From Hyphomicrobiales bacterium (GTDB lineage Bacteria; Pseudomonadota; Alphaproteobacteria; Rhizobiales; Beijerinckiaceae): a stretch of 64,000 nt of DNA. Positions within the stretch are counted from its first letter, which is position 1; every line of letters starts with the position of its first letter. The stretch spans positions 99,013-163,012 of the forward strand of contig RXIY01000005.1 of NCBI GenBank assembly GCA_003963405.1. The letters run 5' to 3'. Positions 49,105 through 56,162 of this stretch are shown here, piece after piece. The position numbers and the translations under genes are program-made. Below the pieces are notes generated by a model. The model searched no databases. It saw only the letters and a list, made by a program, of their open reading frames with translations, and was not told where the DNA came from.

Positions 49105-49827
49105 ATGTTGAACGCAAAAGCGCCCGAGGGCATTCGAATCTACGCCGTCGGCGACATCCATGGCCGCGCCGATCTCCTCGACAGACTGGCGCAGCGGATC
49201 GGCGCCGATCTCGCGGCGAGTCCGGTAAAAGAGGCCATGACGGTCTTTGTCGGCGACTATGTCGATCGCGGCGTCGACTCGCGTGGCGTGCTGGAGCGTC
49301 TGGCGCGGGCGGAGTTTCCCACGCGCATCGTGGCGCTGCGCGGCAATCACGAGGAAGCCATGCTGCGCTTTCTCGACGATGCGACCGCCTTGCCGCAATG
49401 GGTGATGTTCGGCGGCCTGATGACGCTCGTTTCCTATGGAGTCGATCCCGGCGCGCAAATGCGGCGTGGCGGGGCGCAGGCCGTACAGGCGGCGTTTCTG
49501 GCGCATTTTCCAGAGTCGCACCGCCGCTTCCTGGAGGCGACCGCTTATTGCGCCGAGTATGGCGATTACTTCTTCTGCCACGCCGGCGTGCGGCCGCATG
49601 TGCCGCTCGAACAGCAGGACCCCGGCGACCTGATGTGGATTCGCTACGAGTTTCTCGAATACAAGGGCGATTTCGGGAAGGTGGTCGTGCACGGCCACAC
49701 GCCGCATACGAAGGCGGAGAATCTGGCAAACCGAATCAATGTCGATACGCATGCCTTCAGGAGCGGCGTGCTGACGGCCGTGGCGCTCGAGGGGGAAGAG
49801 CGGCGGTTCATCGACACCGCGCATTGA
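49105..49827 (+). CDS. PPP family metallophosphoesterase / serine-threonine phosphatase
   Basis: 240 residues from ATG 49105 (GGGAAGGATC upstream). An ATG at 49069 adds 12 residues. The PPP signature motifs are all present: GDIHG, GDYVDRG and RGNHE, then HAGVRP and VHGHTP for the C-terminal metal His residues. Similar to bacterial PrpA/ApaH-like phosphatases. Two-metal (Mn or Fe) hydrolase acting on phosphoprotein or dinucleotide substrates. Divergent from haoA. Confidence 0.92.
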   Translation: MLNAKAPEGIRIYAVGDIHGRADLLDRLAQRIGADLAASPVKEAMTVFVGDYVDRGVDSRGVLERLARAEFPTRIVALRGNHEEAMLRFLDDATALPQWVMFGGLMTLVSYGVDPGAQMRRGGAQAVQAAFLAHFPESHRRFLEATAYCAEYGDYFFCHAGVRPHVPLEQQDPGDLMWIRYEFLEYKGDFGKVVVHGHTPHTKAENLANRINVDTHAFRSGVLTAVALEGEERRFIDTAH

Positions 49828-49878
49828 CCGCCACCCCCTTCCGTCGCGACTTCCGGATAAGGAGCGGGGAGAGGGCTT

Positions 49879-50835
49879 TCAGGCCCGCGCCGCCAAACCC
49901 GCCAGAGGCGCGCCTTCTCCCAACGCCGATATGATTGCCGCCTCCACCGCCGTCGCGTCCATGCCATGCCGCCGGCGCAAATAGGCCTGATCCCCGACGA
50001 TGGAGGGATACGCGTCGTCGAGCGCGACGCTTCTGAAGAAATCCGGCCGCGCGCCGGCCGCCAGCAGCGTCTCGGCGACGGCGCTCGCGAGGCCGCCGAT
50101 GCGGCTGTGTTCCTCGAGCGTCACGACGCCGCCGGTTTCGCGCGCCGCCGCGAGGATGGCCGCTTCGTCCAGCGGTTTGATCGTGTGCATGGCCTCGATG
50201 CGGCATTCGACGCCGCGCGCCGCAAGACTATCGGCGGCGGCGAGCGCCTCGCGCAGGATCGCGCCTGTCGCGATGATCGTGGCGTCGGCGCCCTCGCGCA
50301 CCCGGCGGGCCTGCCCCAGACGCGCGCGCTCGCCGTCTGGGCGCGCGACGCCGCCCGCATCCTTGTCGAGACGCAGATAAGCGGGGCCTTTCGTCTTTGC
50401 GAGGTCGCGCGCGAGATCCTGCGCCTCCCATTTCTCGGTCGGCGCCACGACGCGCATGTTCGGCAGCGCGCGCATGATGGCGAGGTCTTCCGTCGCGAAA
50501 TGCGACATGCCGAGCGCGCCATAGGAGAAGCCGCCCCCGACGGCGACGATGGTCACGTCGCAATTGTGATAGCAGAGATCGTTGCGCACCTGCTCGAGAC
50601 AGCGCAGCGTGGGAAAATTCGCAATTGAATAGGTGTAGACGCGCCACCCCGAGAGCGCCATGCCGCAGGCGATCGAGGTCATGTTCTGCTCGGCCACGCC
50701 GGCGTTGATGAACTGATCCGGAAAGCGCGCCGCGAATCTCTCGAGGACGCTGAAACCGAGATCGCCGGTGATGAGCGCAACGCGCGGATCGTTCTCTGCG
50801 AGCGCCATGAGGCTTTCGAGAAAGGCGTCACGCAT
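49879..50835 (-). CDS. Transketolase, C-terminal subunit
   Basis: 318 residues from ATG 50835. Pyrimidine-binding and C-terminal domains of split transketolases: RVALITGDLGFSVLERFAARFPDQFINAGVAEQNM (catalytic Glu), GGGFSYGALGMSHFATEDLAIMRALPNM, and EEHSRIGGLASAVAETL at the end. Works together with the N-terminal subunit encoded upstream (8 bp overlap), but that gene is broken here, so this pair is probably inactive unless another N-subunit exists. An annotation as a 1-deoxyxylulose-5-phosphate synthase-like protein would also match the fold. Confidence 0.92.
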   Translation of the reverse strand: MRDAFLESLMALAENDPRVALITGDLGFSVLERFAARFPDQFINAGVAEQNMTSIACGMALSGWRVYTYSIANFPTLRCLEQVRNDLCYHNCDVTIVAVGGGFSYGALGMSHFATEDLAIMRALPNMRVVAPTEKWEAQDLARDLAKTKGPAYLRLDKDAGGVARPDGERARLGQARRVREGADATIIATGAILREALAAADSLAARGVECRIEAMHTIKPLDEAAILAAARETGGVVTLEEHSRIGGLASAVAETLLAAGARPDFFRSVALDDAYPSIVGDQAYLRRRHGMDATAVEAAIISALGEGAPLAGLAARA

Positions 50836-51457
50836 CGGCGCTCTCCAGCTCCGCGATCGCCGCCTCGAATTGCGCGCCGAGCGGCGTGCGATAATGCCAG
50901 GCGACCTGATTTTCCATGAAGGAAACGCCCTTGCCCTTTGTCGTATGCGCGATGACGACGCTCGGCCTTTCTTGCGAAAACGGCAGGCGTTCGAAGGCGG
51001 CGAGAAGCTCTTCGTGATCATGGCCGTCGACTTCGGCGATCGACCAGCCGAAGGCGCGCCATTTATCCGCGAAAGGCTCGAGCGCCAGCGTCTCCTCGAC
51101 GGAGGCGAGGCTTTGCAGCTTGTTGTAATCGACGATGGCGACGAGGTTGTCGAGCTTGTGATGCGCGGCGAACATGGCCGCCTCCCAGGTCGAGCCTTCG
51201 TCGCATTCGCCGTCCGAGAGCAGGGCGAAGGCGCGCCAGTTTTCGCGCGCGCGTTTTGCGGCGAGCGCCATGCCTGTCGCGACATTCAGCCCATGCCCGA
51301 GCGCGCCTGTCGAGAGCTCCACTCCCGGCACCCCATGCGAGACATGGCCCGAGAAAATGGAGCCGTTCTGATAGTGCTGCGCAAGAAGCGCGGGATCGAA
51401 GAAGCCGGTCTCCGCCAGCGCCGCATAGACCTCGGCGATAGACAGGTTCGCGGCCAT
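50828..51457 (-). pseudogene. Transketolase, N-terminal subunit, truncated at its 5' end
   Basis: 209 residues remain. The thiamine diphosphate-binding core is visible (GALGHGLNVATGMALAAKRA, LLSDGECDEGSTWEAA, YNKLQSLA), but normal N-subunits of about 275-290 residues have 70 more at the start, with the GHxGSNLSIAEVLA region and a SKGHAVxALYAAL segment. Here the two are joined as NLSIAEVYAALAETGFF, so an internal stretch is missing, and the frame closes at a TAA (51473-51475) just before the integrase gene. Most likely disrupted by insertion of the island. The ATG at 51457 may be fortuitous. Confidence 0.75.
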
Positions 51458-51475
51458 CTTCCAGCATCCGTGTTA

Positions 51476-51589
51476 GACGCCAGAAACCCCGCAGATTCGC
51501 AGGGCAGAATGCCCAGTCCCGTCTTTCTTCGTCCTTGCTCATCCTCCCGAATGCGCGTAAAAACTGTGGGCGAAACTGTGGGGGATTGC
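51476..51589. other. Left boundary of the mobile island (attachment-site region)
   Basis: Gap between the broken transketolase gene and the integrase. Island left ends usually carry the attachment site next to the integrase, so attL should lie here or within the truncated gene. The core cannot be defined because the right end is outside the window. Confidence 0.45.
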
Positions 51590-52855
51590 ATGGCCAAGCA
51601 GCTCAAAGAGAAGCTCAGCGACCGCAAGGTAAGGACCGCCGGTCCGGGCCGACATGGGGACGGGAAAGGGCTCTGGCTCAACGTCTCGCCCACCGGCTCG
51701 CGCACCTGGGAGTTCCGCTTCCAGATCGCCAACCGCAGCCGCACCATGTTCCTGGGGAACCTCGACAACGTGTCCCTTGCCCAGGCGCGAGACCTGGCAG
51801 AAGACGCGCGCCGCCTGGTGAAACGCAAGATCGACCCCATTGAGCAGCGCAAGGAAGAGCAAGCCGCCGAGGCCGCATCCAAGGCTCGCGAGACGGGCGC
51901 GCCGACATTTGGGGAAGCAGCCTCAGAATTCATCCAGCGCCGCCGAGACGGCTGGAGCGCCGGCAATCTCAGAGAATGGGTCCGGACCATCCGCGACTAC
52001 TGCCAGCCCATAGCCGACAAGCCGACAAACAAGATCGACGCGGCCGACATCTACGCAATCCTAGACCCGCTGTGGCACTCGAAGAACGAGACCGCAATCC
52101 GGCTGCGCTACCGCATCGAGAAAATCTTGAGCGCCGCGCGGTCCAGCGACAGCCGCAACCATTTCTTTGACGCCAATTGGGTCAATCCCGCGCGCTGGCG
52201 CGATCACCTGGCCAACCATTACGGCTCGCGGCCGAAGGGCGAACCGAAGCGCCATCCGGCTATGCCCTATGAGGAAATCCCGGCACTTATCGAGCAGCTC
52301 CGCGAGCGCGGCACCAGCCTTGCGCTGTGTCAGGAATTCTTGATCCTGACATGCGCCCGCACCGAGGAGGGCAGGGGAGCGCGGTGGGAGGAATTCGACC
52401 TCGCGGCCCGGCTGTGGACCATTCCCGCATCCCGAATGAAGGCCCGCAAGACCCACCGCGTCCCGCTGAGCGATCGAGCCATCGCGATCCTGGAGGAAAT
52501 GCGCGCCCGCAGCGACGGCAGGCCCTTCGTCTTCGCCGGCCAAGCGCGCGGCAAGCCCGTGGGCGCATCGAGCCTCCGATGGCAGCTCGTCGACATGGGC
52601 ATCGCCAATGCGTCACCCCATGGCTTCCGGAGCAGCTTCAAGGTTTGGGCCACCGAGATTGCCCGCATCCCCGACGACGTGTCCGAGGGTTGCCTTGCCC
52701 ACCAGGTCGGAACTGCCGTCCAGCGCGCCTACCAGAGGAGCGACATCCTCGACCGGCGGCGCGAGGCCCTCGACGCCTGGGCCCGCTACATCGAACGGCA
52801 GCCGGCACAGAACGTCCTGCCCTTCGGCCCGCGAGCGAGCGCATCGGCGCCATAA
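51590..52855 (+). CDS. int: P4-type tyrosine integrase (site-specific recombinase)
   Basis: 421 residues from ATG 51590. N-terminal DUF4102 arm-binding domain (SDRKVRTAGPGRHGDGKGLWLNVSPTGSRTWEFRF), a core-binding SAM-like domain (about 110-210) and a catalytic domain with CAR (Arg), KTHRVPLS (Lys), HGFRSSFKVWA (HxxR), LAHQVG (His) and AYQRSD (nucleophile Tyr). Enzymes of this kind insert genomic islands, normally into tRNA genes; here the neighbour is a truncated protein gene instead. Confidence 0.95.
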   Translation: MAKQLKEKLSDRKVRTAGPGRHGDGKGLWLNVSPTGSRTWEFRFQIANRSRTMFLGNLDNVSLAQARDLAEDARRLVKRKIDPIEQRKEEQAAEAASKARETGAPTFGEAASEFIQRRRDGWSAGNLREWVRTIRDYCQPIADKPTNKIDAADIYAILDPLWHSKNETAIRLRYRIEKILSAARSSDSRNHFFDANWVNPARWRDHLANHYGSRPKGEPKRHPAMPYEEIPALIEQLRERGTSLALCQEFLILTCARTEEGRGARWEEFDLAARLWTIPASRMKARKTHRVPLSDRAIAILEEMRARSDGRPFVFAGQARGKPVGASSLRWQLVDMGIANASPHGFRSSFKVWATEIARIPDDVSEGCLAHQVGTAVQRAYQRSDILDRRREALDAWARYIERQPAQNVLPFGPRASASAP

Positions 52856-52898
52856 GGCCGACCGAGCGGCGACAGATTGCCAGCGCCGCAGGACCATA

Positions 52899-52930
52899 CG
52901 AAGGGTGCCAACCTCCCGAAGGGTGCCAAC
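52899..52930. repeat. Two direct 14-bp repeats, 18-bp period
   Basis: CGAAGGGTGCCAAC occurs at 52899-52912 and again at 52917-52930. The 13-mer CGAAGGGTGCCAA also appears, in inverted orientation, inside the palindrome at 62815-62836 at the 3' end of the ATPase gene of the same island. A binding site for an island-encoded protein (iteron-like or repressor) is possible. Confidence 0.5.
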
Positions 52931-53191
52931 AGAAAACCCCGGAAAATAAGAAGAAGGCCATATATTTTACGGTGGGCAGGTTCTTGGCAGCCTTCCGATT
53001 GAGACGTTGCTTGAAGTGCGCTCCCGCCCTCGATCCGGCTGGCGGAAATGTCCGGCGGGCTTGCTTGCTCCCGTGAAGCACCACCTCTGCCCACTCTCGC
53101 ACCCCTAGACCCACCCACGGACCCGCTGGAACAACAGCCAGCCAGGCGAGTTTCCGGCACGTTGGGGGAAAGGTTATTTCAATGCTACGTC

Positions 53192-53214
53192 GCCCGGCCT
53201 TGTGCCGGGCTTTT
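53192..53214 (+). terminator. Intrinsic terminator-like hairpin
   Basis: GCCCGGC / GCCGGGC stem with a 5-nt loop, followed by TTTT. It could end transcription from the integrase side, 340 bp after the integrase stop. Confidence 0.65.
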
Positions 53215-53299
53215 CGATTGATGGGCAGCTAGTGGAACATCCGCTTGGTCGACTGGTTGTAATGGCGCGACGCGTAGCCCCTGGCTTGTCCCGGAGCCA

Positions 53300-53427
53300 C
53301 TCCCCAGTGTCCCTGGCGGGCTATGCGCCGCACCCCCGGGAACATCGTTTCCCCTGGCGAGTTGCCTATTCATCCCCCTCCCAGGGGACACTCTCCTCCT
53401 TGGCCCGGCTCGCGTCGGGCTTTTTTT
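53300..53427 (+). ncRNA. Candidate structured non-coding RNA 1
   Basis: AGTGTCCCTGG (53306-53316) can pair with CCAGGGGACACT (53381-53392, one bulged G), closing a junction that holds two further hairpins: GGCG / CGCC near 53315-53330 and GGGAA-CATCGT-TTCCC (53338-53353). It is followed directly by an intrinsic terminator at 53403-53427. No open reading frame explains the sequence. A promoter was not identified. Structure judged by eye only. Confidence 0.42.
53403..53427 (+). terminator. Intrinsic terminator after candidate RNA 1
   Basis: GCCCGGC-TCGC-GTCGGGC stem-loop (one G-T pair) followed by T7. Confidence 0.8.
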
Positions 53428-53462
53428 GGGAGTGCCGGCAGAGCTCTCGGAGGGTAGGAAAA

Positions 53463-53717
53463 CGGCGGCCTCCCCCCTTGCCCAAAGGGCAAGCCGCCAG
53501 GTCGAGAGCCGATCGCCTTCATGGGGGCGCAACTGGCGCGTCATACGCTGTAGGACATGACTGCCTCGGTTAACGCTCGAACACCGCACGGGTTGCGGTC
53601 GCTTTTGTCGCACCCCCATGCGGAACAACCTGCATCCTCGCCGGTTTTATGACTGACCGGCGTCAGCAACTGGTTCCTTACCTTTTCAAACTCACCCGGC
53701 CTCGCGCCGGGTTTTTT
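53463..53717 (+). ncRNA. Candidate structured non-coding RNA 2
   Basis: Consecutive helices: CTTGCCC-AAA-GGGCAAG within CGGCGG...CCGCC (53463-53498); a long-range helix CATGGGGG (53520-53527) with CCCCCATG (53613-53620) enclosing GTCAT...ATGAC and ACCGCA-CGGGT-TGCGGT (53583-53599); then GGAAC...GTTCC (53622-53677) around GCCGGT...ACCGGC. The chain ends in a T6 terminator (53694-53717). It has the same layout as candidate RNA 1: closing helix, two hairpins, terminator. Judged by eye; no coding frame fits. Confidence 0.42.
53694..53717 (+). terminator. Intrinsic terminator after candidate RNA 2
   Basis: ACCCGGC-CTCGC-GCCGGGT stem-loop followed by T6; very similar in loop and stem to the terminators at 53192 and 53403. 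Confidence 0.82.
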
Positions 53718-53729
53718 GTGCCAGGCGAA

Positions 53730-53752
53730 ATAGGTCAGCATTATTGACCTAT
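53730..53752. promoter_or_regulatory. Perfect palindrome, operator candidate
   Basis: ATAGGTCA-GCATTAT-TGACCTAT, 8-bp arms. A possible -35 TTGACC (53744-53749) lies in its right arm, so a bound protein would block a promoter for the gene starting at 53809. Confidence 0.5.
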
Positions 53753-53808
53753 TACCGGCCGTGCGCTTACTCTGCCGTTACACTTCGCGCGTGTATCGCC
53801 GGACGGCC

Positions 53809-54450
53809 ATGGAACCTTCAGCACAGACGCAAGACCGCAAGCGGGCCGAACCCCGAGGCCAGCGTTTGCCTATCCGTGAGCTCGACAGCCGAGGGAAGAA
53901 GCTATGTGACCTGATGCTATTCGGAGCGGACGCCGACGAGGCAGAGGCGCATGGCGTTCCCGCAAACACGCCGCTGACACTGGAGCACGCCGCTCCGATC
54001 GCCGGCTTGAAGCTCAGAAACGCGCGCTTCCTTTTCAGCCAACGGGTTTTCCTGGCCGCCTATTCGGATGGCCTCAAGCAGCTCCGCAAATCTCACCAGG
54101 CGCGCGCCGTTGGAACGCTGGCGCAGATCATGGACGACGAGGGCGACGGTAGCGCCGCGACGAAGACCGTCCGATTGAAGGCCGCGAATGCCTTGCTCGA
54201 TAACCCCGAGGCCCGCGCTCCGAACGTCTCCGTTTCGATCAACAACGGCGTCCAGCTTTCCGCTGGCGTTGTGGTGGCATTGCCCCCTGAGCTGGCGAAG
54301 ATCGCGAGCGAACGCCTGGAGCCAAACTCGATTGAACCGAAGGCCGCGCCCGTCATCGAGCGTCGCGGCAGCCTTCGCACGAGCCCGGTCGATTATCAGC
54401 AGCGGTATCTCCTGGACGACGACAACAACGACGAGGCCGCCGATGATTGA
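53809..54450 (+). CDS. Hypothetical island protein, weakly like phage terminase small subunits
   Basis: 213 residues from ATG 53809. A GTG at 53761 would add 16 residues. It has a predicted helix-turn-helix (LTLEHAAPIAGLKLRNARFLFSQRVFL), then ARAVGTLAQIMDDEGDGSAATKTVRLKAANALLD, a pattern seen in small terminase subunits and related packaging proteins, and an acidic C-terminus (LDDDNNDEAADD). Since no large terminase or capsid gene is in view, the role is uncertain. First gene of a run of small overlapping genes. Confidence 0.6.
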   Translation: MEPSAQTQDRKRAEPRGQRLPIRELDSRGKKLCDLMLFGADADEAEAHGVPANTPLTLEHAAPIAGLKLRNARFLFSQRVFLAAYSDGLKQLRKSHQARAVGTLAQIMDDEGDGSAATKTVRLKAANALLDNPEARAPNVSVSINNGVQLSAGVVVALPPELAKIASERLEPNSIEPKAAPVIERRGSLRTSPVDYQQRYLLDDDNNDEAADD

Positions 54451-54565
54451 CCTTCCCGCAATCGACGCGTTGCTCCGCGCCTTTGCCGCCCTCCAGGCCG
54501 ACGCGCGCATCTTTGCCGCTGGCATCCACGCGGCTCTCGCCCACAAAGACGAGGTGAGCCAGTGA
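54443..54565 (+). CDS. Small hypothetical protein, 40 residues
   Basis: Starts MIDLPAIDALLRAFAALQAD and continues helical to HKDEVSQ. Its ATG overlaps the preceding stop by 8 nt, which indicates translational coupling. No family recognised. Confidence 0.5.
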   Translation: MIDLPAIDALLRAFAALQADARIFAAGIHAALAHKDEVSQ

Positions 54566-54651
54566 CCGCCCCGCAATATCTCGCCCTCATCGCAATCAGC
54601 ATCGCCCTCCGCATCGAGCGCGCGCTTGCTCTGCTTTTCACGGGACGTTGA
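54562..54651 (+). CDS. Very small membrane protein, 29 residues
   Basis: GTG start overlapping the previous stop (GTGA). MTAPQYLALIAISIALRIER followed by ALALLFTGR: one amphipathic or membrane helix. Supported mainly by the overlap pattern. Confidence 0.4.
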   Translation: MTAPQYLALIAISIALRIERALALLFTGR

Positions 54652-54656
54652 CCGAC

Positions 54657-54878
54657 ATGGCCGAGTCACCACGCCAATTCGCGAATAGCCTCGCGGCCGC
54701 AGCGGAAGCCGATCTTTCCGCATTGCAGCGTCGCCGGCCAGAGATTGACGCGCGCCTGTCCAAATTCTCCGACGCACAGAAGCAAGAGTTCAGCGCCGAG
54801 CTTCAACGCCTTCTTCGCCGGCACGAAATAGCGTCACAGAAACCAAACTTCCGCCGCGCCTGGAAATCCTCAAAGTGA
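54657..54878 (+). CDS. Small hypothetical helical protein, 73 residues
   Basis: Starts MAESPRQFANSLAAAAEADL; two helices with many charged residues (KFSDAQKQEFSAELQRLLRRHE). Five nt after the previous small gene. No family recognised. Confidence 0.55.
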   Translation: MAESPRQFANSLAAAAEADLSALQRRRPEIDARLSKFSDAQKQEFSAELQRLLRRHEIASQKPNFRRAWKSSK

Positions 54879-54889
54879 AGGAGCCGAAC

Positions 54890-55129
54890 ATGGCAGCCAA
54901 AGGATTTGCTGACAAACCGACGCCCTACAAAGCCTCGACCTCCGCGACGAGCAAGGCTTTCGCCGGCTCCGGCCGCACGCCGCCCGGGCCCGACGCCGCG
55001 TCTCTGCGCAGAATTGCCGAGGGCGCAGTCGGTCGCGACCTCCAGCCGGGCGCCGCAAAGAACCCCAAGGTCCCGATGAGCCAGCTCACGCCGGAAGCCG
55101 TGCGGGCTCGCAAGGAAGGGCAAAACTGA
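54890..55129 (+). CDS. Small hypothetical protein, 79 residues
   Basis: Starts MAAKGFADKPTPYKASTSAT with AAGGAG nine nt upstream. Ser/Thr/Pro-rich and probably unstructured; ends in a short helix (LTPEAVRARKEGQN). No family recognised. Confidence 0.55.
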   Translation: MAAKGFADKPTPYKASTSATSKAFAGSGRTPPGPDAASLRRIAEGAVGRDLQPGAAKNPKVPMSQLTPEAVRARKEGQN

Positions 55130-55207
55130 TGGCCGCCCGTCCCGAAGCAACATTGGCTAGCCCGGCCGGCTTTCTCGCCTATCGGCCGCAAAGCCGAGCG
55201 GCTTGGC

Positions 55208-55441
55208 TTGGATCACGACGGCCTCCTTACCCGAGCCGGGATCACCGAGCAGGAATGGCAGGCCTTTTCCGACGCGCTGGACGGCGTGAACGGAGAGACA
55301 TGGCGCAGATTGCAGAACGGCGTCGGCTCGCAGGTGCTCATGGTCGAGCAGGTGACGCGGATTGAAGACGGCCCAGGCGGCGCGGTGACTGCCGCGTCAT
55401 ACGGCGCCCAGCATACAACCGCTTTTGGCGACCTGACATAG
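55208..55441 (+). CDS. Small hypothetical protein, 77 residues
   Basis: Has protein-like composition (GITEQEWQAFSDALDGVNGETWRRLQ), unlike the competing frame starting at ATG 55129, which overlaps the previous stop. The only in-frame start is a TTG at 55208. An original ATG-started gene with a frameshift near 55190 is also possible. Confidence 0.4.
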   Translation: MDHDGLLTRAGITEQEWQAFSDALDGVNGETWRRLQNGVGSQVLMVEQVTRIEDGPGGAVTAASYGAQHTTAFGDLT

Positions 55442-55456
55442 AGGCCCGGTGCTGAC

Positions 55457-55660
55457 ATGAGCGACGACGCCGACGAGCCCCGCCAGCACCAACAGCCCGC
55501 GAGCTCGTGGGCTCCCGGCGAGCGGTCGATCCCGCTGCATGTCAGCCGACTACCGAGCCAAGACGAACTTTGGCAGGAGCACGTCGCGCGGAATTGGCGC
55601 GAGCGGAACCTACAACCGAAAGAGCCGCCGCCCCCGCGTGGGATCAGGCGACGCATTTGA
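55457..55660 (+). CDS. Small hypothetical protein, 67 residues
   Basis: Starts MSDDADEPRQHQQPASSWAP; Pro/Gln/Arg-rich with the helical centre SRLPSQDELWQEHVARNWRE. The next gene starts right after its stop. No family recognised. Confidence 0.5.
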   Translation: MSDDADEPRQHQQPASSWAPGERSIPLHVSRLPSQDELWQEHVARNWRERNLQPKEPPPPRGIRRRI

Positions 55661-55999
55661 ATGGAGAACGATATGGCTGCCCGTGGTTATTGCCGCTTTA
55701 TGGCTGGAGAAACCCGCGCTTACAGCAGCTCCTCAACGCCGCTCGGCATCCTTAAAGGCGTTCTTGCAGCTTGCGAATGGAACGCCCTTCCGCGCGAAAG
55801 GCTGATTAAGCACGGCATTGACGTTGACGCGCTCGAACAGGCTTTCGCGGCGATCCCCGCGCGCGAGTTCCAGAAGCTCTTAAACGTCGTCGAAGGCCAT
55901 GCAATGCAGATCACGGTAGTTGAGGCGCTCGAATCAGTTGCGACGCGCTCGACCCAGACGCCACGCGATCCCGGTACCATTTGCGGCCTAATTGTCTAA
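55661..55999 (+). CDS. Hypothetical protein, 112 residues
   Basis: Starts directly after the preceding stop codon. Helical, with KHGIDVDALEQAFAAIPAREFQKLLNVVEGH. No family recognised. Last gene of the small-gene run; the following 160 bp appear non-coding and turn AT-richer towards the pentapeptide gene. Confidence 0.55.
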   Translation: MENDMAARGYCRFMAGETRAYSSSSTPLGILKGVLAACEWNALPRERLIKHGIDVDALEQAFAAIPAREFQKLLNVVEGHAMQITVVEALESVATRSTQTPRDPGTICGLIV

Positions 56000-56162
56000 C
56001 GAGAAAGGCTAGGGCATTTTCCCTTTTTCAAAAGCACGGCCATGCGCGCTGAGGGTTATCAACTCGCCTCGGTAGAGTAGATAGCCTTTACTGGAAGCTC
56101 ACTATGTGTGGTGACACTGCCACGGACCTTTCTGCGACGCTGATTCTTTCAAGGGTTCTTCA

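Noticed and set aside
52327..53076. Second open frame over the integrase end
   Set aside because: Shadow of the integrase; Arg/Pro-rich without a fold.
53300..53717. Retron msr-msd for the structured RNA region
   Set aside because: No reverse transcriptase gene is next to it or elsewhere in the window.
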